A DNA stretch of 64,000 bases from CAVVDT01 sp963747005 (GTDB lineage: Bacteria; Pseudomonadota; Alphaproteobacteria; Rhizobiales; Aestuariivirgaceae). Positions 54,622 through 63,936 of the stretch are shown here, piece by piece. Positions within the stretch are counted from its first letter, which is position 1. Every line of letters starts with the position of its first letter. The notes below the pieces were generated by a model, which saw only the letters and a program-made list of their open reading frames with translations, made no database searches and was not told the DNA's origin. The position numbers and the translations under genes were made by a program. The stretch covers positions 1-64,000 of the forward strand of contig CAVVDT010000005.1 in NCBI GenBank assembly GCA_963747005.1. Direction: 5' to 3'.

Positions 54622-55170
54622 TCAATGCTCCTCGCGATCAAGCCATACCGGCAGAGGCGCCAACGCCATGTCGCCCGGCCCCCGCCCCCGGAGCCAGCGA
54701 TAGGGATTTCCCGACGGGTGGATCGAGGGGGGCACGACGATAGTGCCGCCGTCACCACGCAGGTCGAGACCGGGCTCGATGCCGACGCGATTGCGCACCT
54801 CGTGGCCGGGATGGGCGAAATAGACATGCCGCCCGCCGCCACCGGTCATCGCTTCGACTGTTACAGGCAGCGGAGCATGGCGTTCCTCAAGCGCGGCCAG
54901 CGATTTGTCGCCGCCGTGGCGCGGGTCGACGTCGAGAACGACGAGGCCGGACAGGGCGCCGGTGACGACGGAGAGATTGCCGTCAGGCCAGCGGCGGAAC
55001 CAGCCGGCCACTTGCTCGGGCGTGGCCAGACGGTGCTGGTAGCCCTCCCAGCGAACAATCGGTCGCTTGGCGCGGGCAACCACCGGCACCACCGACCAGC
55101 CGCGATCGAGATATGAGAGGGCGGCGGTGAGGATGGCGCTCGGCGGCGGTGGCGAGGATTTGGCGGGCAT
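54622..55170 (-). CDS. Stand-alone bifunctional primase-polymerase (Prim-Pol) domain protein
   Basis: 182 aa, the length of one archaeo-eukaryotic-type Prim-Pol domain (PF09250) without a helicase or C-terminal primase part. Motifs: LSYLDRGWSVVPVVARAKRP (N-terminal entry with Lys), GLVVLDVDPRHGG (DxD metal-binding), MTGGGGRHVYFAHPG and GLDLRGDGGTIVVPPSIHP. In phages and plasmids this domain makes primers. Here it lies alone between the Ehr operon and threonine dehydrogenase with no replication genes. Confidence 0.85.
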   Translation of the reverse strand: MPAKSSPPPPSAILTAALSYLDRGWSVVPVVARAKRPIVRWEGYQHRLATPEQVAGWFRRWPDGNLSVVTGALSGLVVLDVDPRHGGDKSLAALEERHAPLPVTVEAMTGGGGRHVYFAHPGHEVRNRVGIEPGLDLRGDGGTIVVPPSIHPSGNPYRWLRGRGPGDMALAPLPVWLDREEH

Positions 55171-55291
55171 GCCCCATGCTTATAGCCTAAAAAGCCGAAC
55201 GGCGGCGACCGGGGCGGCACACTTGCCGGCAGGCAGGCAATCGCACTACACAGAACATTCGGCCAGCAGCTTGAGGCGCCGGGAGGCTCAA

Positions 55292-56248
55292 ATGCCATCA
55301 AAGACAATCCTGGTCACCGGCGCCCTCGGCCAGATCGGTTCGGAGCTGGTGCCGGAACTGAAACGCCATCACGGCGCCGAAACCGTGGTGATGTCGGACA
55401 TCAAGACCCTGCCGGCCGGCGCCCATATCGAGGGCGCTTTCGAGCATGTCGACTGCACCGATCAGGGCCAACTGCTCGAAGTGGTGCGCCGGCATGACGT
55501 CGGCACCATCTTTCACATGGCCGCCCTCCTCTCGGCGGTGGCCGAGGAGCGCCCGCAGGTTGCCTGGCAGATCAACATGGCGAGCCTCTACAACGTGCTG
55601 GAGACGGCGCGGCAGTGTGGCGCGGCGGTGTTCTTTCCCTCCTCCATCGGCGCCTTCGGGCCCTCGACACCGCGCGATAAGACCCCGCAGGTGACGATCC
55701 AGCGGCCGACCACCATGTACGGCGTCACCAAGGTGGCGGGCGAATTGCTGTGCGATTATTACGCCCACCGCTTCGGCCTCGACACGCGCGGCATCCGGCT
55801 GCCGGGGCTCATCTCCTACGTGGCGCCGCCGGGGGGCGGGACGACGGATTATGCGGTGGAAATCTTCTATCACGCGCTACGCTACGGGCGGTACAGCTGC
55901 TTCCTGAAGCCCGACACGCGGCTCGACATGATGTACATGCCTGACGCTACCCGGGCGATGGTGGAGCTCATGGATGCCGATGCGTCGGCCTTGAGTGTGC
56001 GCAATGCCTACAACGTCACGTCGATGAGCTTTACGCCGCAAGATCTCACGGCCGAGATCAAACGGCATGTCCCCGGCTTTTCCATCGCCTATGATGTCGA
56101 TCCCGTCCGTCAGGCCATCGCCGACAGCTGGCCGCGTTCGCTCGATGACTCCGCGGCACGGGCCGACTGGGGCTGGCAGCCGCGCTTCGATCTCACTTCG
56201 ATGACCGCCGACATGATCGCCAAGCTCGGCGCCCGCATCAATGCCTGA
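55292..56248 (+). CDS. SDR-type L-threonine 3-dehydrogenase
   Basis: 318 aa from ATG 55292 (SD GGGAGG). Extended SDR: ILVTGALGQIGSELVPELKR (NAD loop), HMAALLSAVAEERPQVAWQI, FPSSIGAFGPSTPRDKTPQV, Tyr143 and Lys147 in MYGVTKVAGELL. This pattern is that of epimerase-like threonine dehydrogenases that form 2-amino-3-ketobutyrate. The next gene encodes the enzyme using that product, which supports the call. Confidence 0.9.
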   Translation: MPSKTILVTGALGQIGSELVPELKRHHGAETVVMSDIKTLPAGAHIEGAFEHVDCTDQGQLLEVVRRHDVGTIFHMAALLSAVAEERPQVAWQINMASLYNVLETARQCGAAVFFPSSIGAFGPSTPRDKTPQVTIQRPTTMYGVTKVAGELLCDYYAHRFGLDTRGIRLPGLISYVAPPGGGTTDYAVEIFYHALRYGRYSCFLKPDTRLDMMYMPDATRAMVELMDADASALSVRNAYNVTSMSFTPQDLTAEIKRHVPGFSIAYDVDPVRQAIADSWPRSLDDSAARADWGWQPRFDLTSMTADMIAKLGARINA

Positions 56249-56268
56249 CAGCGCGAGGACTGCCCACC

Positions 56269-57498
56269 ATGCCGCATGACCGATTGTCCGACCTGCTGAA
56301 GGAAAGCGTCGGCGAACTGGCCGCCAGCGGCCGCGCCAAGGGCGCCGAAACCATCGTGCGTGGGGTCGTTCCGGCAAGCGATGGTCGCGGTCCGCGCTTC
56401 CTGCTGGAGGGCGAAGGCGACAGGGAATTCCTGCGCATGAACTCCAACAGCTATCTCGGGCTGTCGCTGAGCAACGAGATGCTGGAGGCCGAGGATCGCG
56501 CCGTCCACGCCTTCGGGACGGGACCGGGCGCGGTGCGCTTCATTTCCGGCACGTGGGCGGCGCATGTGGCGCTGGAAAGGCGGCTTGCGGCCTTCCACCG
56601 GCGCGAGAGCGCGATGATCTTTTCTTCGGCCTACGCCACCGTCATGGGCACCCTGCCCGCCCTCATCAGCGAGCAAACCTGCGCCATCTCCGATGCCCTC
56701 AACCACAACTGCATCATCAACGCCATCCGTCTGGCGCGGCCGAAGCAGAAGAAGGTCTATGGCCATCTCGACCTGGCCGAACTGGAGCGGCAATTGCGTG
56801 ACGAGCGCGGGCAGGCACGGCGCGTCATCGTCGTCACCGACGGCATCTTCTCGATGCGCGGCGACCACGCCCCGCTGGACGAGATCATGGCGCTGGCGGA
56901 GAAATACGATGCCGATTTCCCGGAGAACGTCGTGGTGGTGGTGGACGATTCGCACGGGGTCGGCGCCTTCGGCGAGAGCGGACGCGGTACGGAGGAATTC
57001 TGCCAGGGCCCGCCCGTCGATGTGCTGATCGGCACGCTGGGCAAGGCCTTCGGGGTGAACGGCGGCTATGTGACGGGGCGGGCAAGCCTCACCGGCTATT
57101 TGCGCGAAACCTCGCCGTTTTACATTTACTCAAACCCCATTACGCCCGGCGAGGCGGCCGCCGCCATGAAGGCCGTCGACATGGTCGACAGCAACAGCGG
57201 CCGGATGCTGCTGGCGCATCTGCGCGAGATGACGACGCTGTTCGAAAAGGGCCTTGGCGACCTCGGCCTTGAAACCATTCCCGGTGCCCATCCGGTGGTT
57301 CCCCTGATGGTGCGCGATACGGCGAAGACATCGGCGCTGGTGAAGCACCTGCGCGCCAACGGCATTCTGGCGACCGGATTGAATTTTCCGGTGGTGCCCA
57401 GGGGCGATGAGGAAATCCGCTTCCAGATCTCGGCCGACCATACCCCCGCCGACATCGCCGAGGCGCTTGCGGTGCTGGCCAGTTTCGGCAAGGGTTAG
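56269..57498 (+). CDS. kbl: 2-amino-3-ketobutyrate CoA ligase (AONS-family, PLP)
   Basis: 409 aa. PLP-dependent alpha-oxoamine synthase fold: MNSNSYLGLSLSNEMLEAED, TGPGAVRFISGTWAAHVALE, VVVVDDSHGVGAFGESGRGT and Lys259 (PLP) in LIGTLGKAFGVNGGYVTG. It converts 2-amino-3-ketobutyrate and CoA to glycine and acetyl-CoA. It starts 20 bp after threonine dehydrogenase, making a two-gene threonine-to-glycine operon. ALA synthase is the close alternative, but the neighbour favours this one. Confidence 0.9.
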   Translation: MPHDRLSDLLKESVGELAASGRAKGAETIVRGVVPASDGRGPRFLLEGEGDREFLRMNSNSYLGLSLSNEMLEAEDRAVHAFGTGPGAVRFISGTWAAHVALERRLAAFHRRESAMIFSSAYATVMGTLPALISEQTCAISDALNHNCIINAIRLARPKQKKVYGHLDLAELERQLRDERGQARRVIVVTDGIFSMRGDHAPLDEIMALAEKYDADFPENVVVVVDDSHGVGAFGESGRGTEEFCQGPPVDVLIGTLGKAFGVNGGYVTGRASLTGYLRETSPFYIYSNPITPGEAAAAMKAVDMVDSNSGRMLLAHLREMTTLFEKGLGDLGLETIPGAHPVVPLMVRDTAKTSALVKHLRANGILATGLNFPVVPRGDEEIRFQISADHTPADIAEALAVLASFGKG

Positions 57499-57526
57499 CC
57501 CGGCTGCATCAGCCCTCTTTCCTCCT

Positions 57527-57624
57527 CCGTCACCCCGTGGCTCGACCACGGTCCATTCCGCAACTGCCTCAGCCAGCCGCGAGGCCAGCGGAATGGATAC
57601 CGGTATCAAGTACCGGTATGACGG
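57527..57624. repeat. Three-hairpin palindromic repeat between convergent genes
   Basis: Outer arms CCGTCA (57527-57532) and TGACGG (57619-57624) enclose three hairpins: CCGTGG-ctcga-CCACGG (57535-57551), TCCATTCCGC (57552-57561) with GCGGAATGGA (57588-57597), and TACCGGTA-tcaag-TACCGGTA (57598-57618). This is the form of dispersed palindromic repeats in alphaproteobacteria. Location between two convergent gene ends suits a bidirectional terminator. Confidence 0.75.
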
Positions 57625-57651
57625 TCAGGAATGAGAGACGGCTGGTCGCCC

Positions 57652-59031
57652 CTAGCAGCGCTCAAAGCCGCGCTTGACTTCCCAGTCGGTGACGCGGCGG
57701 TCGTATTCGAACTGCTCCCACTTCGCGGCATGCACGTAGTGGTCGATGACATCATCGCCGAAAGCAGCGCGCAGCATCTTCGAAGAGTCGAGGGCGGCGG
57801 TTGCCGCGCGCAACGAGGAGGGAATCTCGCGCACGCCCTTGCCGCCATAAGCATCGCCGACGAAGGCCGGCTCGAGCGTCATCTTGTTCTCGATGCCGTC
57901 GATGCCGGCGGCGAGAAGCGCTGCCATGGCGAGGTAGGGATTGAGATCGGCGCCGCCCACCCGGCATTCCACCCTGACCGCCTTGGTATCGGCGCCGCAC
58001 ACCCGGTAGCCGGCGGTGCGGTTGTCCATGGACCAGATGGCCTTGGTGGGCGCGAAGGTGCCGGCCATGTAGCGCTTGTAGGAGTTGATGTAGGGGGCGA
58101 GAAAGTAGGTGATCTCGCTGGCATGGTGCAAAAGGCCGGCGAGATAATGACGCATGAGATCCGACATGCCGTGCTCGGCTTTGGGATCGTGGAACAACGG
58201 CTCACCATCGAGGCTCCTGAGCGACTGGTGGATGTGGGAGGAGGAACCGGCGGCGGAATAGCTGTACTTGGCCATGAAGGTGATGGCCCTGCCCTTCGAC
58301 CAGGCGATCTCCTTGCAGCCATTCTTGATGATCGCATGGCGGTCGGCCATGGTGAGGGCATCGGCGTATCGGACGTTGATCTCCTCCTGGCCGGCCTCGG
58401 CCTCGCCCTTGGAATTCTCCACCGGGATATCGGCGCCGTTGAGGCCGTTGCGGATGGCCCGCATCACCTCTTCCTCCTTCGAGGTCTGGAAGATGTGATA
58501 GTCCTCGTTGTAGGGGCTGATGGGGCGCATGTCGCGATAGCCCATCTCGTGGATGTCCTCGAAACTCTCGTGGAACAGGAAGAATTCCAGTTCCGAGGCC
58601 ATGAAGGCGCGCATGCCCAGCTTTTCCAGCCGGGCGATCTGGCGCTTGAGGACGGCGCGCGGCGAATGCGGCACGTCGGCATGGGTGTGGTGGTCGAGCA
58701 CGTCGCAGACAACGAGGGCGGTGCCTTCCAGCCACGGAATGCGGCGCAGCGTATCGAGGTCGGGCTTCATGACGTAGTCGCCGTAGCCCGCCTGCCAGCT
58801 TGTCGCCCTGTAGCCCTCGACGGTGAACATCTCCATGTCGGTGGCGAGCAGGTAGTTGCAGCTATGCGTTTCCTCGTAGCCGCTCTCGATGAAGAATTCG
58901 GCGTGGAACCGTTTGCCCATGAGGCGGCCCTGCATGTCCACAAGCACCGCCAGGACCGTGTCGATTTCGCCGGCCGTGACCGCTTTTCTCAGGTCATCGA
59001 GGGTGAGTTTGCCTGCCATGTGAACCGCCAT
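57652..59031 (-). CDS. Glutamine-synthetase-family enzyme (gamma-glutamylamide/amine type)
   Basis: 459 aa (start 59031, with ATG 59019 in frame). GS fold: VLAVLVDMQGRLMGKRF, MASELEFFLFHESFED, AGQEEINVRYADALTMADRH, FMAKYSYSAAGSSSHIHQSL, NRTAGYRVCGADTKAVRVEC. It lacks the adenylylation Tyr motif of GSI and has GS-like-family features, so it probably ligates glutamate to an amine or other substrate, as PuuA or GMAS do. It is the last gene of a TRAP-transporter operon; the dedicated glnA is at 8.7 kb. Confidence 0.87.
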   Translation of the reverse strand: MAVHMAGKLTLDDLRKAVTAGEIDTVLAVLVDMQGRLMGKRFHAEFFIESGYEETHSCNYLLATDMEMFTVEGYRATSWQAGYGDYVMKPDLDTLRRIPWLEGTALVVCDVLDHHTHADVPHSPRAVLKRQIARLEKLGMRAFMASELEFFLFHESFEDIHEMGYRDMRPISPYNEDYHIFQTSKEEEVMRAIRNGLNGADIPVENSKGEAEAGQEEINVRYADALTMADRHAIIKNGCKEIAWSKGRAITFMAKYSYSAAGSSSHIHQSLRSLDGEPLFHDPKAEHGMSDLMRHYLAGLLHHASEITYFLAPYINSYKRYMAGTFAPTKAIWSMDNRTAGYRVCGADTKAVRVECRVGGADLNPYLAMAALLAAGIDGIENKMTLEPAFVGDAYGGKGVREIPSSLRAATAALDSSKMLRAAFGDDVIDHYVHAAKWEQFEYDRRVTDWEVKRGFERC

Positions 59032-59103
59032 GCCGAAGTGAATGGGTTTGCGATAGGCAAGGCCCGCGCCCCGACCTGGGACGCGGGCCCTGATTGCCTG
59101 CGA

Positions 59104-60144
59104 TCACGAGAACCGGTAGGGCGGGCCCGCCTTGACCATGGTCTCGTTGTACTTCTTGAAGATGCCGACGATCTTGGCCTTGAGCTCGCTTTCGGCGGCG
59201 ATCTCCTGCCAGAACTTGTGGGCCTCGTCCTCCACCGTCTGCCATTCGGCGTCGGGAATGCTGGTGATCTTCAGCTTGTCCTTGTTGACGCGCAGATTGG
59301 CCTCGCCGTTCCAGTACCAGTGCTGGCGATGGTAATGCGAGGAATTGAAGCACACCTCCATCAGCCTTTGCAGGTGCGGCGGCACCTCGTTCCAGCGGTC
59401 CATGTTGGCGAAGAAATGGCCGATCCAGGCGCCGGAGATGTTGTTGGTGAGGAAGTACTCGGTCACGTTGGCCCAGCCGGAGGTGTAATCCTCGGTGATG
59501 CCCGACCAGGCGATGCCGTCAAGCTCCTTGGTCTGCAACGCCACCTCGGCGTCCTCCCACGGAATGGTCACCGGAATGACGCCGAAGCGCGCCAGGAAGC
59601 GGCCGGCGGTGGGGAAGGTGAACACGCGCAGGCCCTTCAGGTCGTCAAGCTTGGTGATCGGCTTGTGGGTGGCGAAGTTGCACGGATCCCATGAGCCGAC
59701 AGAAATGTGCTTGACCCCGACCTTGGCGTATTCCTCCTTCCAGATCGCATCCAGACCCCAGTGGTTGAACAGGGCCGGCACGTCGAGCGAGTAGCGCAGG
59801 CCGAGCGGGAAGTACCCGCCGAACACCGTCACCTCGGTCGGCGAGGCCATGGAGTCGTCATCGGACTGCACCGCGTCGATGGTGCCTTTCTGCATGGCGC
59901 GGAACAGTTCGCCGGTCGGCACCAGCTGATCGGCGTAATACAGCTCGATTTCCATCTGGCCCTTGGCGATCTCGTTGAAGTCCTTGATGGACTGATCGAT
60001 GACCTCGACGCCGAGGGCCGGGCCGGCATAGGTCTGAAGGCGCCATTTGATCGGCGCCGCGGCCGTGACAATGGCCGGTGCGGCAAGCGTCGCGGCTCCG
60101 GCGAGCGCGCTGGTCTTTAGGAATTTCCGTCTCGAAGTGGTCAT
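59104..60144 (-). CDS. TRAP transporter substrate-binding protein (DctP type)
   Basis: 346 aa, ATG 60144 with SD AGGAGG. A Tat-type leader (MTTSRRKFLKTSALAGAATL) is followed by a periplasmic DctP fold: DFNEIAKGQMEIELYYADQL, DLKGLRVFTFPTAGRFLARF, ITEDYTSGWANVTEYFLTNN. The binding-site Arg region is in LKGLRVFT. It delivers an organic acid or similar anion to the DctQM permease encoded just upstream. Confidence 0.94.
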   Translation of the reverse strand: MTTSRRKFLKTSALAGAATLAAPAIVTAAAPIKWRLQTYAGPALGVEVIDQSIKDFNEIAKGQMEIELYYADQLVPTGELFRAMQKGTIDAVQSDDDSMASPTEVTVFGGYFPLGLRYSLDVPALFNHWGLDAIWKEEYAKVGVKHISVGSWDPCNFATHKPITKLDDLKGLRVFTFPTAGRFLARFGVIPVTIPWEDAEVALQTKELDGIAWSGITEDYTSGWANVTEYFLTNNISGAWIGHFFANMDRWNEVPPHLQRLMEVCFNSSHYHRQHWYWNGEANLRVNKDKLKITSIPDAEWQTVEDEAHKFWQEIAAESELKAKIVGIFKKYNETMVKAGPPYRFS

Positions 60145-60246
60145 GACATACCTCCTGCAGTGTGGTGGCCATGTGGCCGGGCAGCGTGTGGCCCCGAAGG
60201 GCCGCTTTCTGGGAGGTGGTTGTCCCCGCCCCTCCTCGTTATGTTT

Positions 60247-61572
60247 TCAGCGCGCGTTGACATAATGCGGCAGCCACAGTGCGATTTCCGGGAAAAACGA
60301 GACGATCGCCAGCGCCATGATCATCACCCCGACAAACGGAATGATCGAGCGGTAGATGTCGCGAATGTTGATTTCCGGCGGCGCCATGGCCCGCATCAGG
60401 AACAGGTTGTAGCCGAACGGCGGGGTCATGTAGGCGATCTGGCAGGTGATGGTGTAGAGGACGCCGTACCAGATGAGATCGTAGCCCAACTGACCCACCA
60501 GCGGCACATAGAGCGGGGCGACGATGACCAGCATGGCGGTATCGTCGAGGAACGTCCCCATGATGAGATAGGAAAGCTGCATCAACAGCAGGATCTGCCA
60601 CGGCGCCAGGTTGAGCCGGTCGACGAAGAAGCCCTCTATCGCCTTGACGGCGCCGAGGCCGTCGAACACCGAGCCGAAGGCCAGGGCCGCCAGGATGATC
60701 CACATGAACATGCACGAAATCGCCAGCGTCTCGCGGGTGGCGGTTTCGAACACCTGGCGGGTGAAGCGGCGCTTGATGACGGCAGCGCCGACCGAGGTCA
60801 GGGCGCCCACCACGGAGCTTTCCACCAGGCTGGTATAGCCGAGCACGAAGGGCACCATCATCGCGACAAAGATCACCAGCGGCAGCACGCCGGCGCGCAG
60901 CATCTTGAGCTTTACCCTGAAGGGGATGGCCTCGCGCTCTTCGAGCGGCAGGACCGGCCCGAGCCGCGGCGTGATCTTGCAGCGCAGCCAGATATAGATG
61001 ATGAACATGCCCGCCATCATCAGGCCGGGAAAGACGCCGGCGAGCCACAACTGGCTGACCGGCTGGCGGGCGATCATGGCGTAAAGCACCAGCACCACCG
61101 AGGGCGGCACGAGGATTCCCAGACTGGAGCCCGCCTGGATGACCCCCGTCACCATCACCTTGTCGTAGTTGCGTCTGAGCAGTTCCGGCAGGGCGATGGT
61201 GGCGCCGATGGCCATGCCCGCCACCGACAAACCGTTCATGGCCGAAATGATGACCATCAGCCCGATGGTGCCGATGGCAAGGCCGCCCGGCACATTGCCC
61301 ATCCAGACATGGAACATGTGATAGAGATCATCGGCCAGCCGGCTTTCCGACAGCACGTAGCCCATGAAGATGAACATCGGCAGGGTGAGCAGCGGATACC
61401 ATTTCATCAGCTTCATGGCCGCGGAAAAGGCGAGGTCCGAGCCGCCGATGCCCCACAGCGGAATGGCCGCCGCACACGCCACGAAGCCGATAGCGCCGAA
61501 CACCCGCTGGCCGGTGATCATCATCAGCATCATGGAGGAGAACATGAGGATGGCGATCATGTCATAGGACAT
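60247..61572 (-). CDS. TRAP transporter large permease (DctM type)
   Basis: 441 aa, about 12 helices. Na+-coupled TRAP large subunit with GLAIGTIGLMVIISAMNGLS, AGSSLGILVPPSVVLVLYAM and LSYLIMGTFLDDTAMLVIVA. It overlaps the small-permease stop (TGATG), so it is translationally coupled. Confidence 0.95.
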   Translation of the reverse strand: MSYDMIAILMFSSMMLMMITGQRVFGAIGFVACAAAIPLWGIGGSDLAFSAAMKLMKWYPLLTLPMFIFMGYVLSESRLADDLYHMFHVWMGNVPGGLAIGTIGLMVIISAMNGLSVAGMAIGATIALPELLRRNYDKVMVTGVIQAGSSLGILVPPSVVLVLYAMIARQPVSQLWLAGVFPGLMMAGMFIIYIWLRCKITPRLGPVLPLEEREAIPFRVKLKMLRAGVLPLVIFVAMMVPFVLGYTSLVESSVVGALTSVGAAVIKRRFTRQVFETATRETLAISCMFMWIILAALAFGSVFDGLGAVKAIEGFFVDRLNLAPWQILLLMQLSYLIMGTFLDDTAMLVIVAPLYVPLVGQLGYDLIWYGVLYTITCQIAYMTPPFGYNLFLMRAMAPPEINIRDIYRSIIPFVGVMIMALAIVSFFPEIALWLPHYVNAR

Positions 61573-62090
61573 CAGATCTCCTCCCCGCGCAGGCGAGCGA
61601 CATCGCGGAAGAAAAACGCCGTCGCCTGCAGGATCATCAGGAAAGTGCCGATTACCGTCACGATCTTGATCGGGGCCATGTAGGGCCGCCAGGCGGTGGC
61701 GCTGCGCTCGCCATATTCCAGCGAATACATCGTGCTCTCGACCGCGCCGTAGAGCAGCACGCCCAGATAGAAGATCAGGGCGAACACCGAAAAGGCATCG
61801 ACCCAGGCGCGCGTGCGGTCGGACCAGCGGTGATACAGCAGGTCCATGCGGACATTGGCGTCCAGTTGCAGCGAATAGGGCCCGCCGAGAAAGAAATAGG
61901 CGACCATCACGAACTGCGCCATTTCAAGGGTCCAGATCGAGTTGGCGCGGGTGATGTTGGTGAGCGACGACCACAACAGGATGCCCATCAGCACGAACAG
62001 CAGATACATCGAGAACCTGCCGACCCAGTAGTTCATGCGGTCGACGAAGCGGACATATGCCTTGATGGCTTTCGGCAGCGGTCTAGCCAT
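61572..62090 (-). CDS. TRAP transporter small permease (DctQ type)
   Basis: 172 aa from ATG 62090, four helices: FSMYLLFVLMGILLWSSLTN, MAQFVMVAYFFLGGPYSLQL, VDAFSVFALIFYLGVLLYGA and IVTVIGTFLMILQATAFFF. It overlaps the upstream amidohydrolase gene by 8 nt. A longer frame from 62207 has no domain content. Confidence 0.9.
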   Translation of the reverse strand: MARPLPKAIKAYVRFVDRMNYWVGRFSMYLLFVLMGILLWSSLTNITRANSIWTLEMAQFVMVAYFFLGGPYSLQLDANVRMDLLYHRWSDRTRAWVDAFSVFALIFYLGVLLYGAVESTMYSLEYGERSATAWRPYMAPIKIVTVIGTFLMILQATAFFFRDVARLRGEEI

Positions 62091-62907
62091 GGCGGGCCTT
62101 TTCCGCTTGCCTGTCGGCCAGCGTGAAGCCGGCGGGTCTGAGATCGGCCAGCGCCGCCGTGACCCAGGCGGCCAGGAGGCCAGCGCAGCGCTGCTGGCTC
62201 GCGGCATCGGCGATGAGATCGTTGCGCACTTCGATCATCACGTTGAGGAGCCCGCGCGAGACGCCGTGCACGATGATCGTGTGGGTGACCCCGTCGGCCG
62301 GCCCATAGGGGTCGTTGCGGCGCACCACATGGCCGGCGTGGTCTGCCCGCCGCGCCAGCAAGGCATCGGCCAGAAGACTGTCGGCATCGTGCAGGATGCC
62401 GATTTCCACCGAGCGCGGTTTGCCCTGGTAGACCGGGGTGAAGGAATGGATGGTGACGACGACCGGCGGGCGGCCGGCGTCGATGCGGGTCGCGATGAAG
62501 GCGGCAAGCGTGTCGCGGAACGGCACGTAAAAGCGCTCGGCGCGGTCGTGGCGCTCAGCCGGCGTCAGGCCGGCGTTGCCGGGCACCGGGTAGATCTCGC
62601 TCACCTCGGGCACCGCGCCGGGCGCGTCCGGCGGGCGGTTGCAATCGTAGACAAGGCGGGAGACGTGCTGCACCACCAGCGGCGCATCGAGGCTCGCCGA
62701 CATCGCCTCAGCCACCGCCAGTGCGCCGGGGTCCCAGGCGATATGGCTGAAGCGCGCCTGCCGGCTGAGGCCGAGATCGTGGAATTCAGGCGGAATGAAT
62801 GCGGAGGCGTGTTCGCACACCAGGACGATGTCGCTGGTTCCTTGCGGATTGATGACCTCGGCAACGCTTGCGCCGTCGCCGGCCGCCGTATTTGCCTCAA
62901 CAGGCAC
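62083..62907 (-). CDS. N-formylglutamate amidohydrolase family protein
   Basis: 274 aa from GTG 62907 (strong SD GGGAGGGGG). Zn-dependent N-formylglutamate deformylase fold: IVLVCEHASAFIPPEFHDLG (His), VYDCNRPPDAPGA, VVTIHSFTPVYQGKPR (His), LLNVMIEVRNDLIAD (Glu). In histidine degradation the family releases glutamate and formate. No hut genes adjoin it; the TRAP transporter and GS-like enzyme do, so it may hydrolyse an N-acyl-amino acid there. First gene of the operon. Confidence 0.88.
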   Translation of the reverse strand: MPVEANTAAGDGASVAEVINPQGTSDIVLVCEHASAFIPPEFHDLGLSRQARFSHIAWDPGALAVAEAMSASLDAPLVVQHVSRLVYDCNRPPDAPGAVPEVSEIYPVPGNAGLTPAERHDRAERFYVPFRDTLAAFIATRIDAGRPPVVVTIHSFTPVYQGKPRSVEIGILHDADSLLADALLARRADHAGHVVRRNDPYGPADGVTHTIIVHGVSRGLLNVMIEVRNDLIADAASQQRCAGLLAAWVTAALADLRPAGFTLADRQAEKARHG

Positions 62908-62927
62908 GGGCGCCCCCTCCCTCGGTG

Positions 62928-62945
62928 CTGAAATTATCGTTTCAG
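62928..62945. promoter_or_regulatory. Candidate RpiR operator
   Basis: Perfect palindrome CTGAAA-TTATCG-TTTCAG in the divergent promoter region between the amidohydrolase operon and the RpiR regulator (62908-63060). RpiR/HexR-type repressors often bind TGAAA-spacer-TTTCA sites. Position and symmetry fit regulation of both directions. Confidence 0.6.
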
Positions 62946-63060
62946 AATCAACCGGGATGTCAAGCGCTATTCTGTGGTAATGTCCACCTTTCCGGCGGCG
63001 ATGGTGCTTTGGTGGTGCTGTCGTCTCGACGGGCGCAGCGGCCAGGGACCGCCGGCGGGC

Positions 63061-63936
63061 ATGGACACAAGACACGATCTCACGCTGGCCGAGCGGCTGC
63101 GCGAAGGCTTCGAGACCCTGACACGGGCCGAAAAGCAGCTCGCCAACGCGCTTCTGGAAAACTACCCGGTGGTGGGTCTGGGGAGCATCACCACCCTGGC
63201 GGAGGCTTCGGGCGTCTCCACCCCGACGGTGGTCCGCATGGCCAGGAAGCTGGGCTTCAAGGGTTTTCCGGAATTGCAGGCCCACTTGCGCGCCGAACTC
63301 GAGGCGACCATCTCCAATCCCATCGCCAAGCACGAGCGCTGGTCGGGCAACGCGCCCGACACCCATATCCTCAACCGCTTCGCCGATCAGGTCATGGACA
63401 ACATGCGCCAGACCCTGAAGCAGATCGATGCCGAAGCCTTCAACGCGGTCACCGAGCTACTCGCCGATCCGGCGCGCACCATCAACATGGTCGGCGGGCG
63501 CATCACGCGGCCGCTGGCGGAATATTTCTTTACCCACATGCAGGTGATCCGGTCCGGCGTCACGCTGGTCGCGCCCTATGCCAACGGCTGGCCGCACTAT
63601 GTGCTCAACATGGAATCGGACGCCGTGCTGGTGGTCTTCGACATCCGCCGCTACGAGCGCGAGATCGCGCGGCTGGCGGAGATGGCAAGCGCCAAGGGGG
63701 TGAAGATCGTGCTGTTCACAGACCAGTGGGGCTCGCCGGTCGCCAAGTTCGCCAGCCACACCTTCCGCGCCCGCATCGAGGCCCCCTCGGCGTGGGATTC
63801 CTCGGTTGTTCTCCTGTTCATCATCGAGGCGCTCATCGCCGCGGTCGAAAGCGCCAACTGGCCGCAGACGAGGGACCGCATGAAGACCCTGGAAGGCCTT
63901 TTCGACAGGACACGGATGTTCCGCAAATTCACCTGA
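63061..63936 (+). CDS. RpiR/MurR-family transcriptional regulator
   Basis: 291 aa from ATG 63061. N-terminal HTH_6 domain: TLTRAEKQLANALLENYPVV, TTLAEASGVSTPTVVRMARK LGFKG region. C-terminal SIS domain: INMVGGRITRPLAEYFFTHM, ESDAVLVVFDIRRYEREIAR, KGVKIVLFTDQWGSPVAKFA, which senses phosphosugars or other ligands. It is divergent from the amidohydrolase-TRAP-GS operon and probably controls it through the palindrome at 62928. Confidence 0.92.
   Translation: MDTRHDLTLAERLREGFETLTRAEKQLANALLENYPVVGLGSITTLAEASGVSTPTVVRMARKLGFKGFPELQAHLRAELEATISNPIAKHERWSGNAPDTHILNRFADQVMDNMRQTLKQIDAEAFNAVTELLADPARTINMVGGRITRPLAEYFFTHMQVIRSGVTLVAPYANGWPHYVLNMESDAVLVVFDIRRYEREIARLAEMASAKGVKIVLFTDQWGSPVAKFASHTFRARIEAPSAWDSSVVLLFIIEALIAAVESANWPQTRDRMKTLEGLFDRTRMFRKFT

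Noticed and set aside
57652..59031. Second copy of glnA
   Set aside because: It is shorter, lacks the NLYDLPPEE adenylylation site and sits in a TRAP catabolic operon.
57631..59694. 687-codon + strand frame
   Set aside because: Antisense to the GS-like and DctP genes; no recognisable motif.
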